Positions 36,654 to 46,683 are shown, counted from the first letter of the stretch. The stretch is DNA of 64,000 nt from Methanobacteriota archaeon (GCA_023411115.1 JAEYPF010000020.1:21260-85259); one strand, 5' to 3'. Program-made: numbers and translations. Notes: a model not told the origin generated them from the sequence alone.

Positions 36654-37334
36654 ATGGAATTTGAATCAATCATTGGAGAACTGGAATCTTTATCTAACCC
36701 TGAAGATGCAGAAGGGAGGGCTAGATTTGGAATAAGTCATCAAAAAACTTATGGTATAAGAATGCCTGAATTACGACGTATAGCAAAGAATGCAGGTAAA
36801 GACCATGAACTTGCAGAAAAATTATGGAATGCAGGATATGGGGAAACAAAAATACTTGCAAGCCTTATAGATGACCCTAAAATGGTTACTGAAGCTCAAA
36901 TGGAAAGATGGGTTAGTGAATTTGATTCATGGGATGTCTGTGACCAGTGCTGTATAAATCTATTCCGCAAAACTCCTTTTGCACGCCAAAAGATATTTGA
37001 ATGGAGCGTACGGGAGGAAGAATTCGTAAAAAGAGCAGGGTTTGCCCTGATCGCTGTTCTGGCTGTACATGATAAAAAAGCAGATGATGAAAAATTTGAA
37101 GAGTTCTTCCCATTGATTATAAAAGGGTCTTCTGACAGCCGAAATTTTGTTAAAAAAGCTGTTAACTGGGCCTTAAGGCAAATTGGAAAACGAAATATAA
37201 CTTTAAATAAAAAAGCAATTGAAGTTGCAAAAGAAATTAGTAATATGGATCCAAAAAGCGCTAAATGGATAGCTTCTGATGCAATCAGGGAACTTGAAAG
37301 TGAAAAAGTTCAGGAAAGAATTAAAAATAAGTAA
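36654..37334 (+). CDS. AlkD-like DNA alkylation repair protein (HEAT repeats)
   Basis: 226 residues. Helical HEAT-like repeats with YGIRMPELRRIAKNAG, SWDVCDQCC and NFVKKAVNWALRQIGKRN, typical of the AlkD/AlkC-type DNA glycosylases that remove bulky 3- or 7-alkylpurines. Asp in SWDVCDQC corresponds to the catalytic Asp region of AlkD. ATG at 36654 follows GGAGTG; an in-frame GTG at 36645 is part of that site. Convergent with the VWA gene. Confidence 0.8.
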   Translation: MEFESIIGELESLSNPEDAEGRARFGISHQKTYGIRMPELRRIAKNAGKDHELAEKLWNAGYGETKILASLIDDPKMVTEAQMERWVSEFDSWDVCDQCCINLFRKTPFARQKIFEWSVREEEFVKRAGFALIAVLAVHDKKADDEKFEEFFPLIIKGSSDSRNFVKKAVNWALRQIGKRNITLNKKAIEVAKEISNMDPKSAKWIASDAIRELESEKVQERIKNK

Positions 37335-37351
37335 TATTCTATAAACGGATT

Positions 37352-38695
37352 TTAAATCTCACCTATCAAATTGGCCAGTTGTTCTAGATTCCGAATACTA
37401 AAAATTTCCGCTCCAGCATCCTCATAATATGAAACACAGCTACCAAATTTATTCCATTGAATTTTTGACTCTGGATTTAGTATCAGTACCCTCTTTGACT
37501 TATCCGCCATTTCATAAATTAAATCTGCACTTCTGGGTTTTTCGGATATTTTTGGGCCCATCCAATCTCTGCAGTCTGTTAAAATAATTACATATGATTT
37601 ATTGTTTATATTTGACTGTTCTAAGAAACTTTTAAAGGATGAAAACATATTTGAGCATCTATTTACTTTTTCGTTTTTTTCTCTAACTTCAAATACTTTA
37701 TCAGATGCCCTTTCAATGGTTGGTTCATCAAGCGCTGATGTAACCTCAACTGTTTCATTATCGTATTCAAATACTCTTACCTTATTAAAAGCCCTTTGAG
37801 ATGAATAGATGATGCAGAAAAACCAGTTGCTTATCCAATCACACGAAGCACTTATATCACTTAAGAAATAATGATTCATTTTACTCAACTTAGGTTTTTC
37901 ATTTACTTTTTCTAGAAAAACTCCTCCATACTTCATATTTTTCCTGATGGTTTTTCTAATATTGGTTTTTCCTCTAGAAGATACTTTAAAACGTCTTGAT
38001 CTTTTGGTAGCGATCTTTTTGCCAAGTTTTTGACATAGGTTCATCATTTTTGGATATAACTGATTCAATTTCACATTGTTTAAAGCAAGAAGGTCTGTAA
38101 AACTCATTTTTTCAATGTTAGATTGTATATCATGTTGATTTAAAGCCTTAAACACATCTTCTGTTTTATAACCACTATTTACAAGTTTTTCTACCGCTTT
38201 TTGGCGTGTTTTATTATTTAATTTACTAATTCCAGAATTTAATTTTCCACTATATTTTGGGTTATTTTGAAAACTTTGTTTTTTTCCATTTGATTGGGAA
38301 CCTTCAGATTTCTTATTAATGTACATATTCTGTATTTCGTTTGATAGACTTGTTACTGCATTATTTACCTTTTTAGATTCCTCTTTGGATTCTTGAGTCT
38401 TATTATATTGGTTTCCTTTCATTTTCCGTGAATCAGATTTATTTGATTTTCTAGATTCTTGAGTTTCATTATGCTGCAGCTCTTTCTGGAAAATTATATT
38501 GAAGATCAGATCAAATTTTTCCCGCTGCTCATGTTCTTTAACGTATATACAAGCTAAAGCTTCTCTTAGAGTTTCCATATCATAGTCCATTAAAAGAGCT
38601 GATTTGTAAGCAGTTTTTGTACTCCTTACACTTACAGGAATACCTGCAGCACGTAAAGAGCTTGAAAATTCAATTATTTTGTCCTTCATATCCAT
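37352..38695 (-). CDS. VWA-domain protein (CoxE-like) paired with MoxR ATPase
   Basis: About 447 residues. N-terminal helical part, a low-complexity, Lys/Ser/Asn-rich linker (residues about 75-150), then a von Willebrand A domain with the metal site DISAS and TDCRDW. CoxE-type VWA proteins work with MoxR ATPases to insert metals into, or remodel, target complexes. The MoxR gene lies 42 bases upstream on the same strand. The target is not evident nearby. Confidence 0.75.
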   Translation of the reverse strand: MDMKDKIIEFSSSLRAAGIPVSVRSTKTAYKSALLMDYDMETLREALACIYVKEHEQREKFDLIFNIIFQKELQHNETQESRKSNKSDSRKMKGNQYNKTQESKEESKKVNNAVTSLSNEIQNMYINKKSEGSQSNGKKQSFQNNPKYSGKLNSGISKLNNKTRQKAVEKLVNSGYKTEDVFKALNQHDIQSNIEKMSFTDLLALNNVKLNQLYPKMMNLCQKLGKKIATKRSRRFKVSSRGKTNIRKTIRKNMKYGGVFLEKVNEKPKLSKMNHYFLSDISASCDWISNWFFCIIYSSQRAFNKVRVFEYDNETVEVTSALDEPTIERASDKVFEVREKNEKVNRCSNMFSSFKSFLEQSNINNKSYVIILTDCRDWMGPKISEKPRSADLIYEMADKSKRVLILNPESKIQWNKFGSCVSYYEDAGAEIFSIRNLEQLANLIGEI

Positions 38696-38737
38696 CAAAT
38701 GTTTTAAGCCTTTTAACTTGAAATTTATCTCAGTTCA

Positions 38738-39586
38738 TTACAATTTAAGGGATCTGAAATTTCGAACTTTCTCTTTATCATCTTCATTTTTTAATATAAC
38801 TCCCTGAATTTTTTTAAATAAATCATCGTCCAGTTCTTCTTTATCCATAGATAGCAGAGCTTTAACAAGGTCAACTGTGGCGCGAATAGATGGTTTTTTC
38901 ATAAGTTTCAGCCTTCTTATTCTCTGCATAAGCTCAACTATGCTGATTACGGTTTCCTGGGGAGCTTCTGGCAGGTGCATATTTACTATCTCCATTTCTC
39001 TTTTGAAATTTGGATAATCGATGTAAAGGTGGAGGCAACGATCTTTTGTTTCATTTAGAAGCTGTCTCCTTGAATTTGAGGTTATAACCATCAAAAGGTT
39101 GTTTTCAAGATTAAAAGTTCCGAGATCATTTATTGTAATTTCTTTTTCTGCCATAGCCTGAAGTAAGAAACTTTCAACTTCTTCATCAGCCTTGTCTAGC
39201 TCATCTATTAATATAACTGACGGATTTTTGTTTTTAAAGGCAGATAACAGGGATCTTTTTATAAAAAATTCTTCGTGGAATATGTTTGTATTCTGTTTTT
39301 CTATCCTGGCCATCTCCAAAAAGAGAAGCTGTTTTTGGTAATTCCATTCTCCCACAACCTGCTCAAAGGTTATTCCCTCATAACATTGTATCCTGAAAAA
39401 ATCTCTCTTCAGGGATTTTGCAAGAGCCTTTGCAAGTTCTGTTTTACCAGTTCCAGGCGGGCCTTCAATTAAAATGGGCTTTTTTAAGGATAGAGCTACA
39501 AAAATTATGGTAGCTATTTTATCATCAGGAACATACTTATTTTCAATTAGAGATTCATTTATATGGTTTATATTTAAATTTTCCAT
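38738..39586 (-). CDS. MoxR-family AAA+ ATPase
   Basis: 282 residues. Walker A GPPGTGKTELAKALAKSL, Walker B VILIDELDKADEEVE, sensor region MVITSNSRRQL and an arginine-finger context in ETKDRCLHLYID. MoxR proteins act as chaperones for maturation of metallo-complexes with VWA partners. ATG at 39586 follows GAAGGTGC; the longer frame upstream lacks a start signal. Two-gene operon with the VWA gene. Confidence 0.87.
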   Translation of the reverse strand: MENLNINHINESLIENKYVPDDKIATIIFVALSLKKPILIEGPPGTGKTELAKALAKSLKRDFFRIQCYEGITFEQVVGEWNYQKQLLFLEMARIEKQNTNIFHEEFFIKRSLLSAFKNKNPSVILIDELDKADEEVESFLLQAMAEKEITINDLGTFNLENNLLMVITSNSRRQLLNETKDRCLHLYIDYPNFKREMEIVNMHLPEAPQETVISIVELMQRIRRLKLMKKPSIRATVDLVKALLSMDKEELDDDLFKKIQGVILKNEDDKEKVRNFRSLKL

Positions 39587-39731
39587 GGTTTGCACCTTCA
39601 AATAATTAAAATCCTTTAATTGTATATGTATCCTTATATAATTAATACGTTTCAGCATTTTAATATGAAAAAATATTTAACTTAAAAAAAATGTATATCA
39701 TGGATTTAAAAAATATGGATTTATGGTACGT

Positions 39732-40208
39732 TCAAGGATTTTTAAGGGCAACAATTAGTTTCAGGTCTACTAATTTCCATACAAGAGTTCTATCTTCTTC
39801 CTGGATCTTTTGGATCGGTTCATCCGGGGAGTGACCTAAAGCCGCCAGAGCATTATTTGAGAGATTTTTATCCTTAATCATCTTTATAAACATTTCTTTG
39901 ATCTCTTTTTTATCAGGATCATCTTTCATTTCTTCTATACGTCCCTGTAAAGTGACGAATCTATAATTGGACATATCTTTTGCATACTGTTCTATTTCCA
40001 CAGCTACATTTGGATTTCGCTCAATTTCACCAATTTTTTTACCATACTTCGTTGATAGGAAATAGAGAAATTTTCCGTCAAATACATACATGAATGGAGT
40101 GATATATGGATAATTATCTCCTTTAAATGCAATTCGACCAATAAAATTTTGATTTATTAATTCATCATATTCTTCTTTTTCCATGGGTGGAATTTTTAGC
40201 ATATTCAT
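39732..40208 (-). CDS. Pyridoxamine 5'-phosphate oxidase-like flavoprotein
   Basis: 158 residues of the PNPOx-like split-barrel family: NQNFIGRIAFKGDNYPYITPFMYVFDGKFLYF, then STKYGKKIGEIERNPNVAVEIE. Such proteins bind FMN, F420 or haem; the ligand cannot be assigned. GGTGTTGTTT precedes the ATG at 40208; an ATG two codons on is possible. Monocistronic. Confidence 0.75.
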   Translation of the reverse strand: MNMLKIPPMEKEEYDELINQNFIGRIAFKGDNYPYITPFMYVFDGKFLYFLSTKYGKKIGEIERNPNVAVEIEQYAKDMSNYRFVTLQGRIEEMKDDPDKKEIKEMFIKMIKDKNLSNNALAALGHSPDEPIQKIQEEDRTLVWKLVDLKLIVALKNP

Positions 40209-40393
40209 AAACAACACCTTGTTATAATTATGAATTTTATTATTAAAAAAAATTTTTAGTAATGATGTTTCATTATGAAAAGAATTAAATTAAACTGAGA
40301 TAAAAATAGGAGTTTTAGATGCCCTAAAATAACAATATAAATTCAATTAAAACCCTGATAAATTTTTAGGTTAATTATTGGCTCTAAAAATGG

Positions 40394-41533
40394 TTAATCT
40401 ATTTTAAACCCATTAACGGCTTTAATAACATTGTATGGATCGTCTGAAATCACGCTGCTTCCATATAATTCCATAGCACCTATATCTGCAGTTGGTTTAA
40501 AAATACTGCCCCTGTCTACAATCCGTATTACATATGGGAGAAAGGTTTCACCAATTGGCGGACATGAAATAGCCATATTAAAACTACTGACGCCCAGCTC
40601 ATCAATATAACACCGCAATACTCTATAAATGGCCTCTTTTACACTGTCAATGCCTGATGGATTATCCTTTGAGATGATTATAAATTCTTTTTCTTTAACA
40701 GGGGTGATACTTGCAAAACCATTTATATCGGAATCCAGGGCAAGTCCCAGTGCCTTATGAATGCTGTACAAATCCCTGAAATAATTTCGACCTGTTAACT
40801 GCATTCTGTTACGGAAATTTCTTCTTAAAAACTGCGGTTTTGCATAATGGATGTTATCTGTCATTAAAACCTGGGCATGACCATGAATCTGTGAAGCACC
40901 TGCCTTTTGAAGACAGTTCCATAGGAAAAATGGATATGTAAACTGATTATCATGGTTATTAACCTTTTTAAACCATTTAAACCCAGTTTCTATATAATCA
41001 GAAAGTTCTTCAAGGTTAAAATCAAGGGGGTTGTGTTTTTTAAAAAATATTATACTATTCCATGCATCCGATTTAGCAATATTCGCGCCAGTGATGCAGT
41101 GTTTACCCTGAACCCTTCCAAACACATCTTCAGGAGTATATTTTTCAGGTTCACAGAAGTCGCAGTTTTCTTCAGATTTTTCAATAAGTTCTTGGATCTT
41201 CTTTTGCTCTTGATTTCGCTCTTCTGCCTTCATTCCAGGCCTGCTTGCCCTTAAAGAATTAAACAATGACCCTTCTCCAGTCCATTTGTTATATGTTTTA
41301 ACCACTGTTTGGGTTCTTATTCTTTCAGCGACTTCTTTTTTTGTTTCTGTAATGTTTCCCTGCTCATCTCGATTTCCAAAATAAGTATGAACTTTATCTT
41401 GGAAGGAGGAGGGAATTTTTATTTCTCCATTGGCACTTGAGACATGAAAAATACTGTTAAAAAGCGTGAATAATTCTTTATCTTCTTCTTTTAATTTATT
41501 TACATTTTTTTCCAGATCTAAAATGGAACTCAT
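40394..41533 (-). CDS. HIT/GalT-like nucleotidyltransferase-family protein
   Basis: 379 residues. CDFCEP resembles the zinc pair of galactose-1-phosphate uridylyltransferase, and QKAGASQIHGHAQVLM is an HxHxQ-type active-site motif of the HIT superfamily. Other parts do not closely match classical GalT, so sugar-nucleotide or dinucleotide phosphorylase activity are alternatives. Its ATG overlaps the end of the MBL-rhodanese gene (ATGA), so the two are translationally coupled. Confidence 0.65.
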   Translation of the reverse strand: MSSILDLEKNVNKLKEEDKELFTLFNSIFHVSSANGEIKIPSSFQDKVHTYFGNRDEQGNITETKKEVAERIRTQTVVKTYNKWTGEGSLFNSLRASRPGMKAEERNQEQKKIQELIEKSEENCDFCEPEKYTPEDVFGRVQGKHCITGANIAKSDAWNSIIFFKKHNPLDFNLEELSDYIETGFKWFKKVNNHDNQFTYPFFLWNCLQKAGASQIHGHAQVLMTDNIHYAKPQFLRRNFRNRMQLTGRNYFRDLYSIHKALGLALDSDINGFASITPVKEKEFIIISKDNPSGIDSVKEAIYRVLRCYIDELGVSSFNMAISCPPIGETFLPYVIRIVDRGSIFKPTADIGAMELYGSSVISDDPYNVIKAVNGFKID

Positions 41534-42903
41534 ATGACGCCCTCTTTAACTAGCGGATATCCGGCGGCTTTCCAGGCACGTATGCTGCCCAGAACATTAG
41601 CAACTCCTTCATACTGGTTATTTTTTAATATACTTGTTGCAATACTGGCTCTATTTCCTGTATCACAGTATACAACAATATATTTGTCTTTTGGTACTTC
41701 ATTAAGGCAGTATTGTAAGTCCCCAACATAGATATGATATGCACCTTCAATGTATCCTTCTTCCCATTCCCTAAGCTCTCTTACATCAAGTATAAATATA
41801 GATTCATCGTTCTGGCGCTTTTTTAAATCATGTACAGACCAGGTATCCACAGTTTCTATTTTCTCTCCACTGTTAGACCAGCTTGTAAACCCGCCTGATA
41901 AATATCCAAATACATTGTCGTATCCAAGTCTTATAAGGTACCTCATAATTTGATTAATGGATTCATTGCTTTCATCGATTATTGTAATGGGGTCTTCATA
42001 ATTGAGCATCCATCCCGCAAAATAAGTCAGTCCATGTTTCCATATATTCAAGGTGCTGGGGACATGGCCTCCTGCATAACTTGCAGCCATTCTAACATCA
42101 ACGACCTGAGTGTCGTTAATATGGTCTTTAAATTCTTTCAGGGTTAATGGGTATGGATATGGAAGCCTGCAAAGGATAGGTGCTCCATATTTATTGTATT
42201 CGGCCATTTTATCGAAATAAGGGGCTTTAACCAATTTTTCCTTTAATTTAAATTCAATGAAATCTTTCTTATTCATCTGAAGGGCATGATTGGTTTTCTT
42301 TTCATATCCTATGGTTGTAAATTCACTTTCACGGATATCTGCCCCACATACTGAACCGGAACCATGTGCAGGAAATACCAAAACATGGTCACCTAGGAGA
42401 AGTATTTTTTCAAACAGGCTGTCATGAAGTTTTTCTGCCATTTCATGCACTTTATTTTCACCATAAAGATCAGTTCTTCCTACTTCACCAGCAAAAAGTG
42501 CATCACCTGTAAAAACCATATATGCATCATCAGATACGTTTTTATCCTTTAATACTAAGGATATACTCTCATCAGTATGTCCGGGTGTTTCAAGAATTTT
42601 TAATTCTACAGAACCTATATTAAATGTATCTCCTTCGCTTACAGAGTTCCCATATGCGAAATCTAAATTTTTGCCATGGTATATTTCTGCATTAACTCTT
42701 TTTGAAAGCTCACGTGAACCAATTACATAATCTTCATTACAGTGAGTTTCAAATATGTGAGTTATTTTCATATCATGCTTTTTTGAAAAATCTACATAAG
42801 AATCACAGTCCCTTCTAGGATCTATAACTGCAGCTTCCCCTTTTGATCCTATAAAATATGATTTATGTGCTATTCCTTCACTTTTAATTATTTCAAATAT
42901 CAT
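41530..42903 (-). CDS. Metallo-beta-lactamase fold protein with two rhodanese domains
   Basis: 457 residues. The MBL domain (residues 1-220) has PGHTDES, FTGDALFAGEVGRTDL and FPAHGSG, like persulfide dioxygenases, but the first motif reads H54-C-N-E-D-Y59 where HxHxDH is expected, so two metal ligands are replaced. The first rhodanese domain (VVDVRMAASYAGGHVP) lacks a catalytic Cys; the second (ILDVRELREW) has one in YCDTGNRAS. Sulfane-sulfur handling is likely, with altered or absent iron chemistry. Confidence 0.8.
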   Translation of the reverse strand: MIFEIIKSEGIAHKSYFIGSKGEAAVIDPRRDCDSYVDFSKKHDMKITHIFETHCNEDYVIGSRELSKRVNAEIYHGKNLDFAYGNSVSEGDTFNIGSVELKILETPGHTDESISLVLKDKNVSDDAYMVFTGDALFAGEVGRTDLYGENKVHEMAEKLHDSLFEKILLLGDHVLVFPAHGSGSVCGADIRESEFTTIGYEKKTNHALQMNKKDFIEFKLKEKLVKAPYFDKMAEYNKYGAPILCRLPYPYPLTLKEFKDHINDTQVVDVRMAASYAGGHVPSTLNIWKHGLTYFAGWMLNYEDPITIIDESNESINQIMRYLIRLGYDNVFGYLSGGFTSWSNSGEKIETVDTWSVHDLKKRQNDESIFILDVRELREWEEGYIEGAYHIYVGDLQYCLNEVPKDKYIVVYCDTGNRASIATSILKNNQYEGVANVLGSIRAWKAAGYPLVKEGVI

Positions 42904-43239
42904 ATCATTATCCTCAGCCTGTTTTTTATGTATGGTGCAAAAGAACTTTTTTAACTTGATTCAGCTAAAATCAGCATTGAATCCACAGTAAATAAGATTT
43001 TAGTTCATTTATTTTTTAATGGATTTATGTACCAATTATGCAGTTGTATTATTATTTTTATAATAAAAAGCATATATAATTTATGCAGCCGAATTTAAAG
43101 ATATTAAAACGTGAAAATAGGAAATATAAGATTAAATTGAGGTATAATGCTGAATTTAACCCAGATATATGATTTCTAACACTTAAACAGCATATTAATT
43201 CATTAATATTTTAGAAACTATATGAATTACTTTTGGTTA
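42904..43239. other. AT-rich intergenic region
   Basis: Holds the upstream region of the minus-strand MBL-rhodanese gene. No reading frame, repeat or structured RNA stands out. Confidence 0.5.
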
Positions 43240-43446
43240 TCATTTTTTAAATAAAACATTTGAAACTAATGTCATAAAATTATTTATTAACGCAGTTAGG
43301 AGTACAAAACACATTAAAAAGCTTATGAATGTCACAAAAATTGTAGCTATGTCGATAATTTCCAGATTACTCTGAAAACCTTTAATAAAAATAAATCCTC
43401 CAATTACTGAAAAAATAATTAAAATGGTTATATGATCGGTCTTCAT
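43240..43446 (-). CDS. Small two-helix membrane protein
   Basis: 68 residues with two hydrophobic helices (ITILIIFSVIGGFIFI; IATIFVTFISFLMCFVLLTA). No ribosome-binding site is clear and the surroundings are AT-rich, so it may be spurious. No family is recognised. Confidence 0.4.
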   Translation of the reverse strand: MKTDHITILIIFSVIGGFIFIKGFQSNLEIIDIATIFVTFISFLMCFVLLTALINNFMTLVSNVLFKK

Positions 43447-43806
43447 AACAATATGATATATGTAATACTAAGTTATTAAATTTTATTAAATTTAATTCTT
43501 ACTCATACATCTAATTGACAACATAAACCAACATAACTCGTTGTAAAATTTTTACTAATATTATGATAACCAATTGCAATATCTCTAAATTTTTTACAAG
43601 AATAATTTAATCACAGCATTGAGTTATTTTGCCTTTTTACAGGTTTGTAGTTCTATTTTCTGTTTATTTAATCAATCTTCAAAAATTATTTAAAAATATA
43701 TATCTTTTCAAGAACAAATTATAATAAAGTTGTAATCTGTTTGATTAAGTAATACTTTTACTATATATTTTATAACAAAAATCAGGGCAAACTGCGAGGG
43801 GTAATT
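43447..43806. other. AT-rich promoter region of the ABC exporter operon
   Basis: No gene is seen. TATA-like ATATATTTTATAAC at about 43760-43773 lies 35-45 bases before the exporter ATG. The site GAGGGG precedes that ATG. Confidence 0.45.
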
Positions 43807-44751
43807 ATGACAAATATTATAGAAACTAATGATATCACCAAAAGATACGATGATTTCATCGCTGTAGATTCTGTTGATTTGAATGTCCCTAGAAATACTG
43901 TATATGGTGTACTGGGGCCTAATGGGGCAGGTAAAACTACTCTTATATCTATGCTGTGTACGATACTGCATCCTACATCAGGAACAGCTAAAGTGAACGG
44001 TTATGATATAGTAAAACAGGCAAAGGAAGTAAGGGCATCTATAGGGATAGTATTTCAGTCTAGAGCTCTCGATGATATTTTAACAGGTAGAGAACATCTA
44101 GAAATGCATGCTTCTCTGTATGGGGTTCCTAAAGATGTCAGGCAGGAGCGTATAGATGAAATTTTAGAACTTATAGCCCTGGGGAAAAAAGTAGATGAAT
44201 ACGTAAAAACGTATTCTGGTGGGATGAAACGCAGGCTTGAAATTGGTCGAGGGCTTATACACCACCCTAAAGTGCTTTTTTTAGATGAACCTACCCTTGG
44301 GCTGGATCCTCAAACCAGGGAAAGTATCTGGGACTACATTTACAATATGACTCAGACCCAGGATATTACAGTCCTTTTAACCACCCATTACATGGAAGAA
44401 GCGGATAAGTTATGTGATGAAGTAGCCATCATAAATAAAGGCCAGATAATAACTGCAGATTCTCCACGTAACCTTAAAAGGGAATTAAAAGCTGATACAA
44501 TAACTCTTAAGGTCAGTGATCCGGAAACATTTGTAGAAAAGGCTAAAAAACTGGAATTTACAAAGGATATCTTCCTCATGGGTGAAGAAGTGAAGATGAT
44601 GGTGGAAAGAGGTGAAAATTTAGTGCCAGACGTGGTAGAATTTGCCAGCTCAAATGGTATACACATAAATTCTATAGAAGTGGAACATCCTAACTTAGAA
44701 GACGTTTTTATCAAATATACAGGATCTCGTATAGTTGGGGAGGGAAAATAA
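43807..44751 (+). CDS. ABC-2 type exporter ATP-binding protein (DrrA-like)
   Basis: 314 residues. Walker A GPNGAGKTT near residue 40, Q-loop FQSRALDD, signature SGGMKRRLEIGR, Walker B VLFLDEPTLGLDP and H-switch TTHYMEEAD. A C-terminal extension of about 90 residues matches daunorubicin-resistance-type ATPases. It drives the membrane subunit encoded by the next gene, whose ATG overlaps its stop. Substrate unknown. Confidence 0.9.
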   Translation: MTNIIETNDITKRYDDFIAVDSVDLNVPRNTVYGVLGPNGAGKTTLISMLCTILHPTSGTAKVNGYDIVKQAKEVRASIGIVFQSRALDDILTGREHLEMHASLYGVPKDVRQERIDEILELIALGKKVDEYVKTYSGGMKRRLEIGRGLIHHPKVLFLDEPTLGLDPQTRESIWDYIYNMTQTQDITVLLTTHYMEEADKLCDEVAIINKGQIITADSPRNLKRELKADTITLKVSDPETFVEKAKKLEFTKDIFLMGEEVKMMVERGENLVPDVVEFASSNGIHINSIEVEHPNLEDVFIKYTGSRIVGEGK

Positions 44752-45515
44752 TGCCTGAACTAGAGGGAATGTACACTATATGGCTTAGAGAGACCAAAAG
44801 GTATATAAGGTACCGTTCAAGGATTTTAACTTCGGTGGTAACTCCTCTATTATGGCTTTTAATATTTGGAACTGGTTTGGGCAGCGCTATCCGGTTTGGA
44901 GGAATTCCTGGCGGATATCAAGCGTTTATTTACCCTGGTATCATTGGCCAAACCATTTTATTCACCACCATATTTTCAGGACTTTCAGTGATTATGGACA
45001 GGCAGTATGGTTTCTTAAAAGAAATAATGGTGGCACCGATAACCCGTCCATCTATTATACTGGGTAAGTCACTTGGTATTGGTACAGCAGCGTTGATTCA
45101 GGGAGTTATTCTTCTGTTACTGTCCTTTGTGGTTGGAGTAACAATGACTGTTCCAGCATTTTTAATCAGTGTTGTGTTGATAATCATCATATCCTTAGGT
45201 TTTGCTGGTCTTGGATTGTTAATAGCTTCATTAACAGACAGTCTGGAAGGATTTAACCTCATAATGAGCTTTATCGTACTGCCAATATTCCTGTTAAGCG
45301 GAGCACTTTTCCCTGTAACAGGACTTCCAAGCTGGCTTCAGTTTGCAGTATACCTGGATCCTCTTACCTACGGGGTTGATGCCCTTCGAAATGTTATTTT
45401 GCACCAATCAGCACTTCCACTTGAGCTTAGTATAGCAGTCATATCGTTCTTTGCTGTGCTAATGATTTTTGTATCTGCATACATGTTTACCAAGAGAGAA
45501 CAGGGATTGATGTGA
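44751..45515 (+). CDS. ABC-2 type exporter membrane protein (DrrB-like)
   Basis: 254 residues, six membrane helices, starting with the ABC-2 signature region (WLRETKRYIRYRSRILTSVVTPLLW) and containing the LPIFLLSGALFPVTGLPSWLQ and DPLTYGVDALRNV motifs of DrrB/NodJ permeases. It overlaps the ATPase gene by one base (TAATG), so the two subunits are made together. A T-rich terminator follows the stop. Confidence 0.9.
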   Translation: MPELEGMYTIWLRETKRYIRYRSRILTSVVTPLLWLLIFGTGLGSAIRFGGIPGGYQAFIYPGIIGQTILFTTIFSGLSVIMDRQYGFLKEIMVAPITRPSIILGKSLGIGTAALIQGVILLLLSFVVGVTMTVPAFLISVVLIIIISLGFAGLGLLIASLTDSLEGFNLIMSFIVLPIFLLSGALFPVTGLPSWLQFAVYLDPLTYGVDALRNVILHQSALPLELSIAVISFFAVLMIFVSAYMFTKREQGLM

Positions 45516-45574
45516 ATCTCAATTCTCTTATTTTTTTTAAAAACAGCTAATTTAAAATATATAAATTAAATAAT

Positions 45575-46039
45575 TTAATCGCCGTTGTCCCTTGCCTTTT
45601 TTAATAATTCCATTTCGCGAAGCAGCATCTCTTTTTTCTTTCTAAGGCTTTTATCTCCATATTCTTTGACAATTATTGGTTCATACTTATGGGAACGGTT
45701 TGATTTTTTTTCTTTATCCTCTGCAATGGCATGGTTAATTCTATAATTGAGGTCTCGCCTTAAACGTGCTTCTTCTTCATGTTCTTTATTTTCTTTTAAC
45801 ATTTCCATCTGGAAGGTTACAAGGTTTTTCTTATTAATTGAATAAAATAAACCTTTTTTATCTCCGCCTGCATCATCAGTTACGGTATTTAGATCTTCTG
45901 GCCTGTCATTCATGTATTCATCAATGGTATCGTAGTATTTAAGCTCATTACCACATTCACATGTATGAAAATCATCCAGTTCTCTTTCATTTTCAATTTC
46001 ATAGTAAACATTGCATTTATCGCAGATTAAATACGGCAT
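45575..46039 (-). CDS. Zinc-ribbon protein with charged helical tail
   Basis: 154 residues. N-terminal ribbon LICDKCNVYYEI...FHTCECGNELKYYD (CxxC and CxC pairs), followed by a long, highly charged helical region with coiled-coil character. The ribbon is the same type as the N-terminus of the 601-residue protein at 61049. GGTGCCATC precedes the ATG. No function is known; such ribbon-plus-coil proteins are common in this lineage. Confidence 0.65.
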   Translation of the reverse strand: MPYLICDKCNVYYEIENERELDDFHTCECGNELKYYDTIDEYMNDRPEDLNTVTDDAGGDKKGLFYSINKKNLVTFQMEMLKENKEHEEEARLRRDLNYRINHAIAEDKEKKSNRSHKYEPIIVKEYGDKSLRKKKEMLLREMELLKKARDNGD

Positions 46040-46218
46040 GATGGCACCTTTAAATAAAATTGATATTAATACATTTCAGATTAATCAATAAAAATATATG
46101 CATATAATAAATTTAAAATAAAACAGTGATATGGAAAATGCTATTTTTAATGAATTGGTTATAAGTCAGAGATTGAATTAATAAAACATAAAAATTAGAT
46201 ATAATATGGTGGGTTAAA

Positions 46219-46677
46219 ATGAAAAGTTCAGAGTTATTTTCAAGGCTTAAAAAGGATATGGAAAAATATAAATCAAGAATGGAGCAGGTTAAGGAGCGTA
46301 ATAATAAAGAAAGTAATTCTACCCGCAGCATTATGTCCAGATATAATTTAGAAAACTTCAACGAGATAGTAAACTCCTCATTTGAAGGGCCTGATGAGGA
46401 AATCCCTGAAGAAAAATTGAAAGATTTTCAGGACAGGATTGACCATTTTTTCAGTTTACATTTTCCTGATGATGAGGATTTTCAGGAATTCATTAAGGCA
46501 ATATCAACATACTTAACTTTTATAGCTAAAAAACCACTGCATCCTCCAGGAATTGTATTTTCAAACCAGAAGGACGTATATAAAAAAGATAATGTTTATC
46601 ATTGCTCTGGAAAACCTATATTTATAAAAGATAAATTTTCACTTTGTAAATATTGTGCCTGTAGAAGCAGTACTTGA
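46219..46677 (+). CDS. DUF2115-like protein, copy 2 (short, altered cysteines)
   Basis: 152 residues. LHPPGIVFS, then YHCSGKPIF and LCKYC, match the C-terminal signature of DUF2115 seen at 26675-27232 (HPPGTPFPGG, LCPVK, CGFC). The N-terminal half is a charged helical segment. GGTGGGTTAAA precedes the ATG. It lies six bases from the convergent DUF362 gene. Function unknown. Confidence 0.6.
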   Translation: MKSSELFSRLKKDMEKYKSRMEQVKERNNKESNSTRSIMSRYNLENFNEIVNSSFEGPDEEIPEEKLKDFQDRIDHFFSLHFPDDEDFQEFIKAISTYLTFIAKKPLHPPGIVFSNQKDVYKKDNVYHCSGKPIFIKDKFSLCKYCACRSST

Positions 46678-46683
46678 AATAGA

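Noticed and set aside
43708..43971. Minus-strand frame upstream of the ABC exporter
   Set aside because: Overlaps the exporter promoter and ATPase start; composition is that of an antisense shadow.
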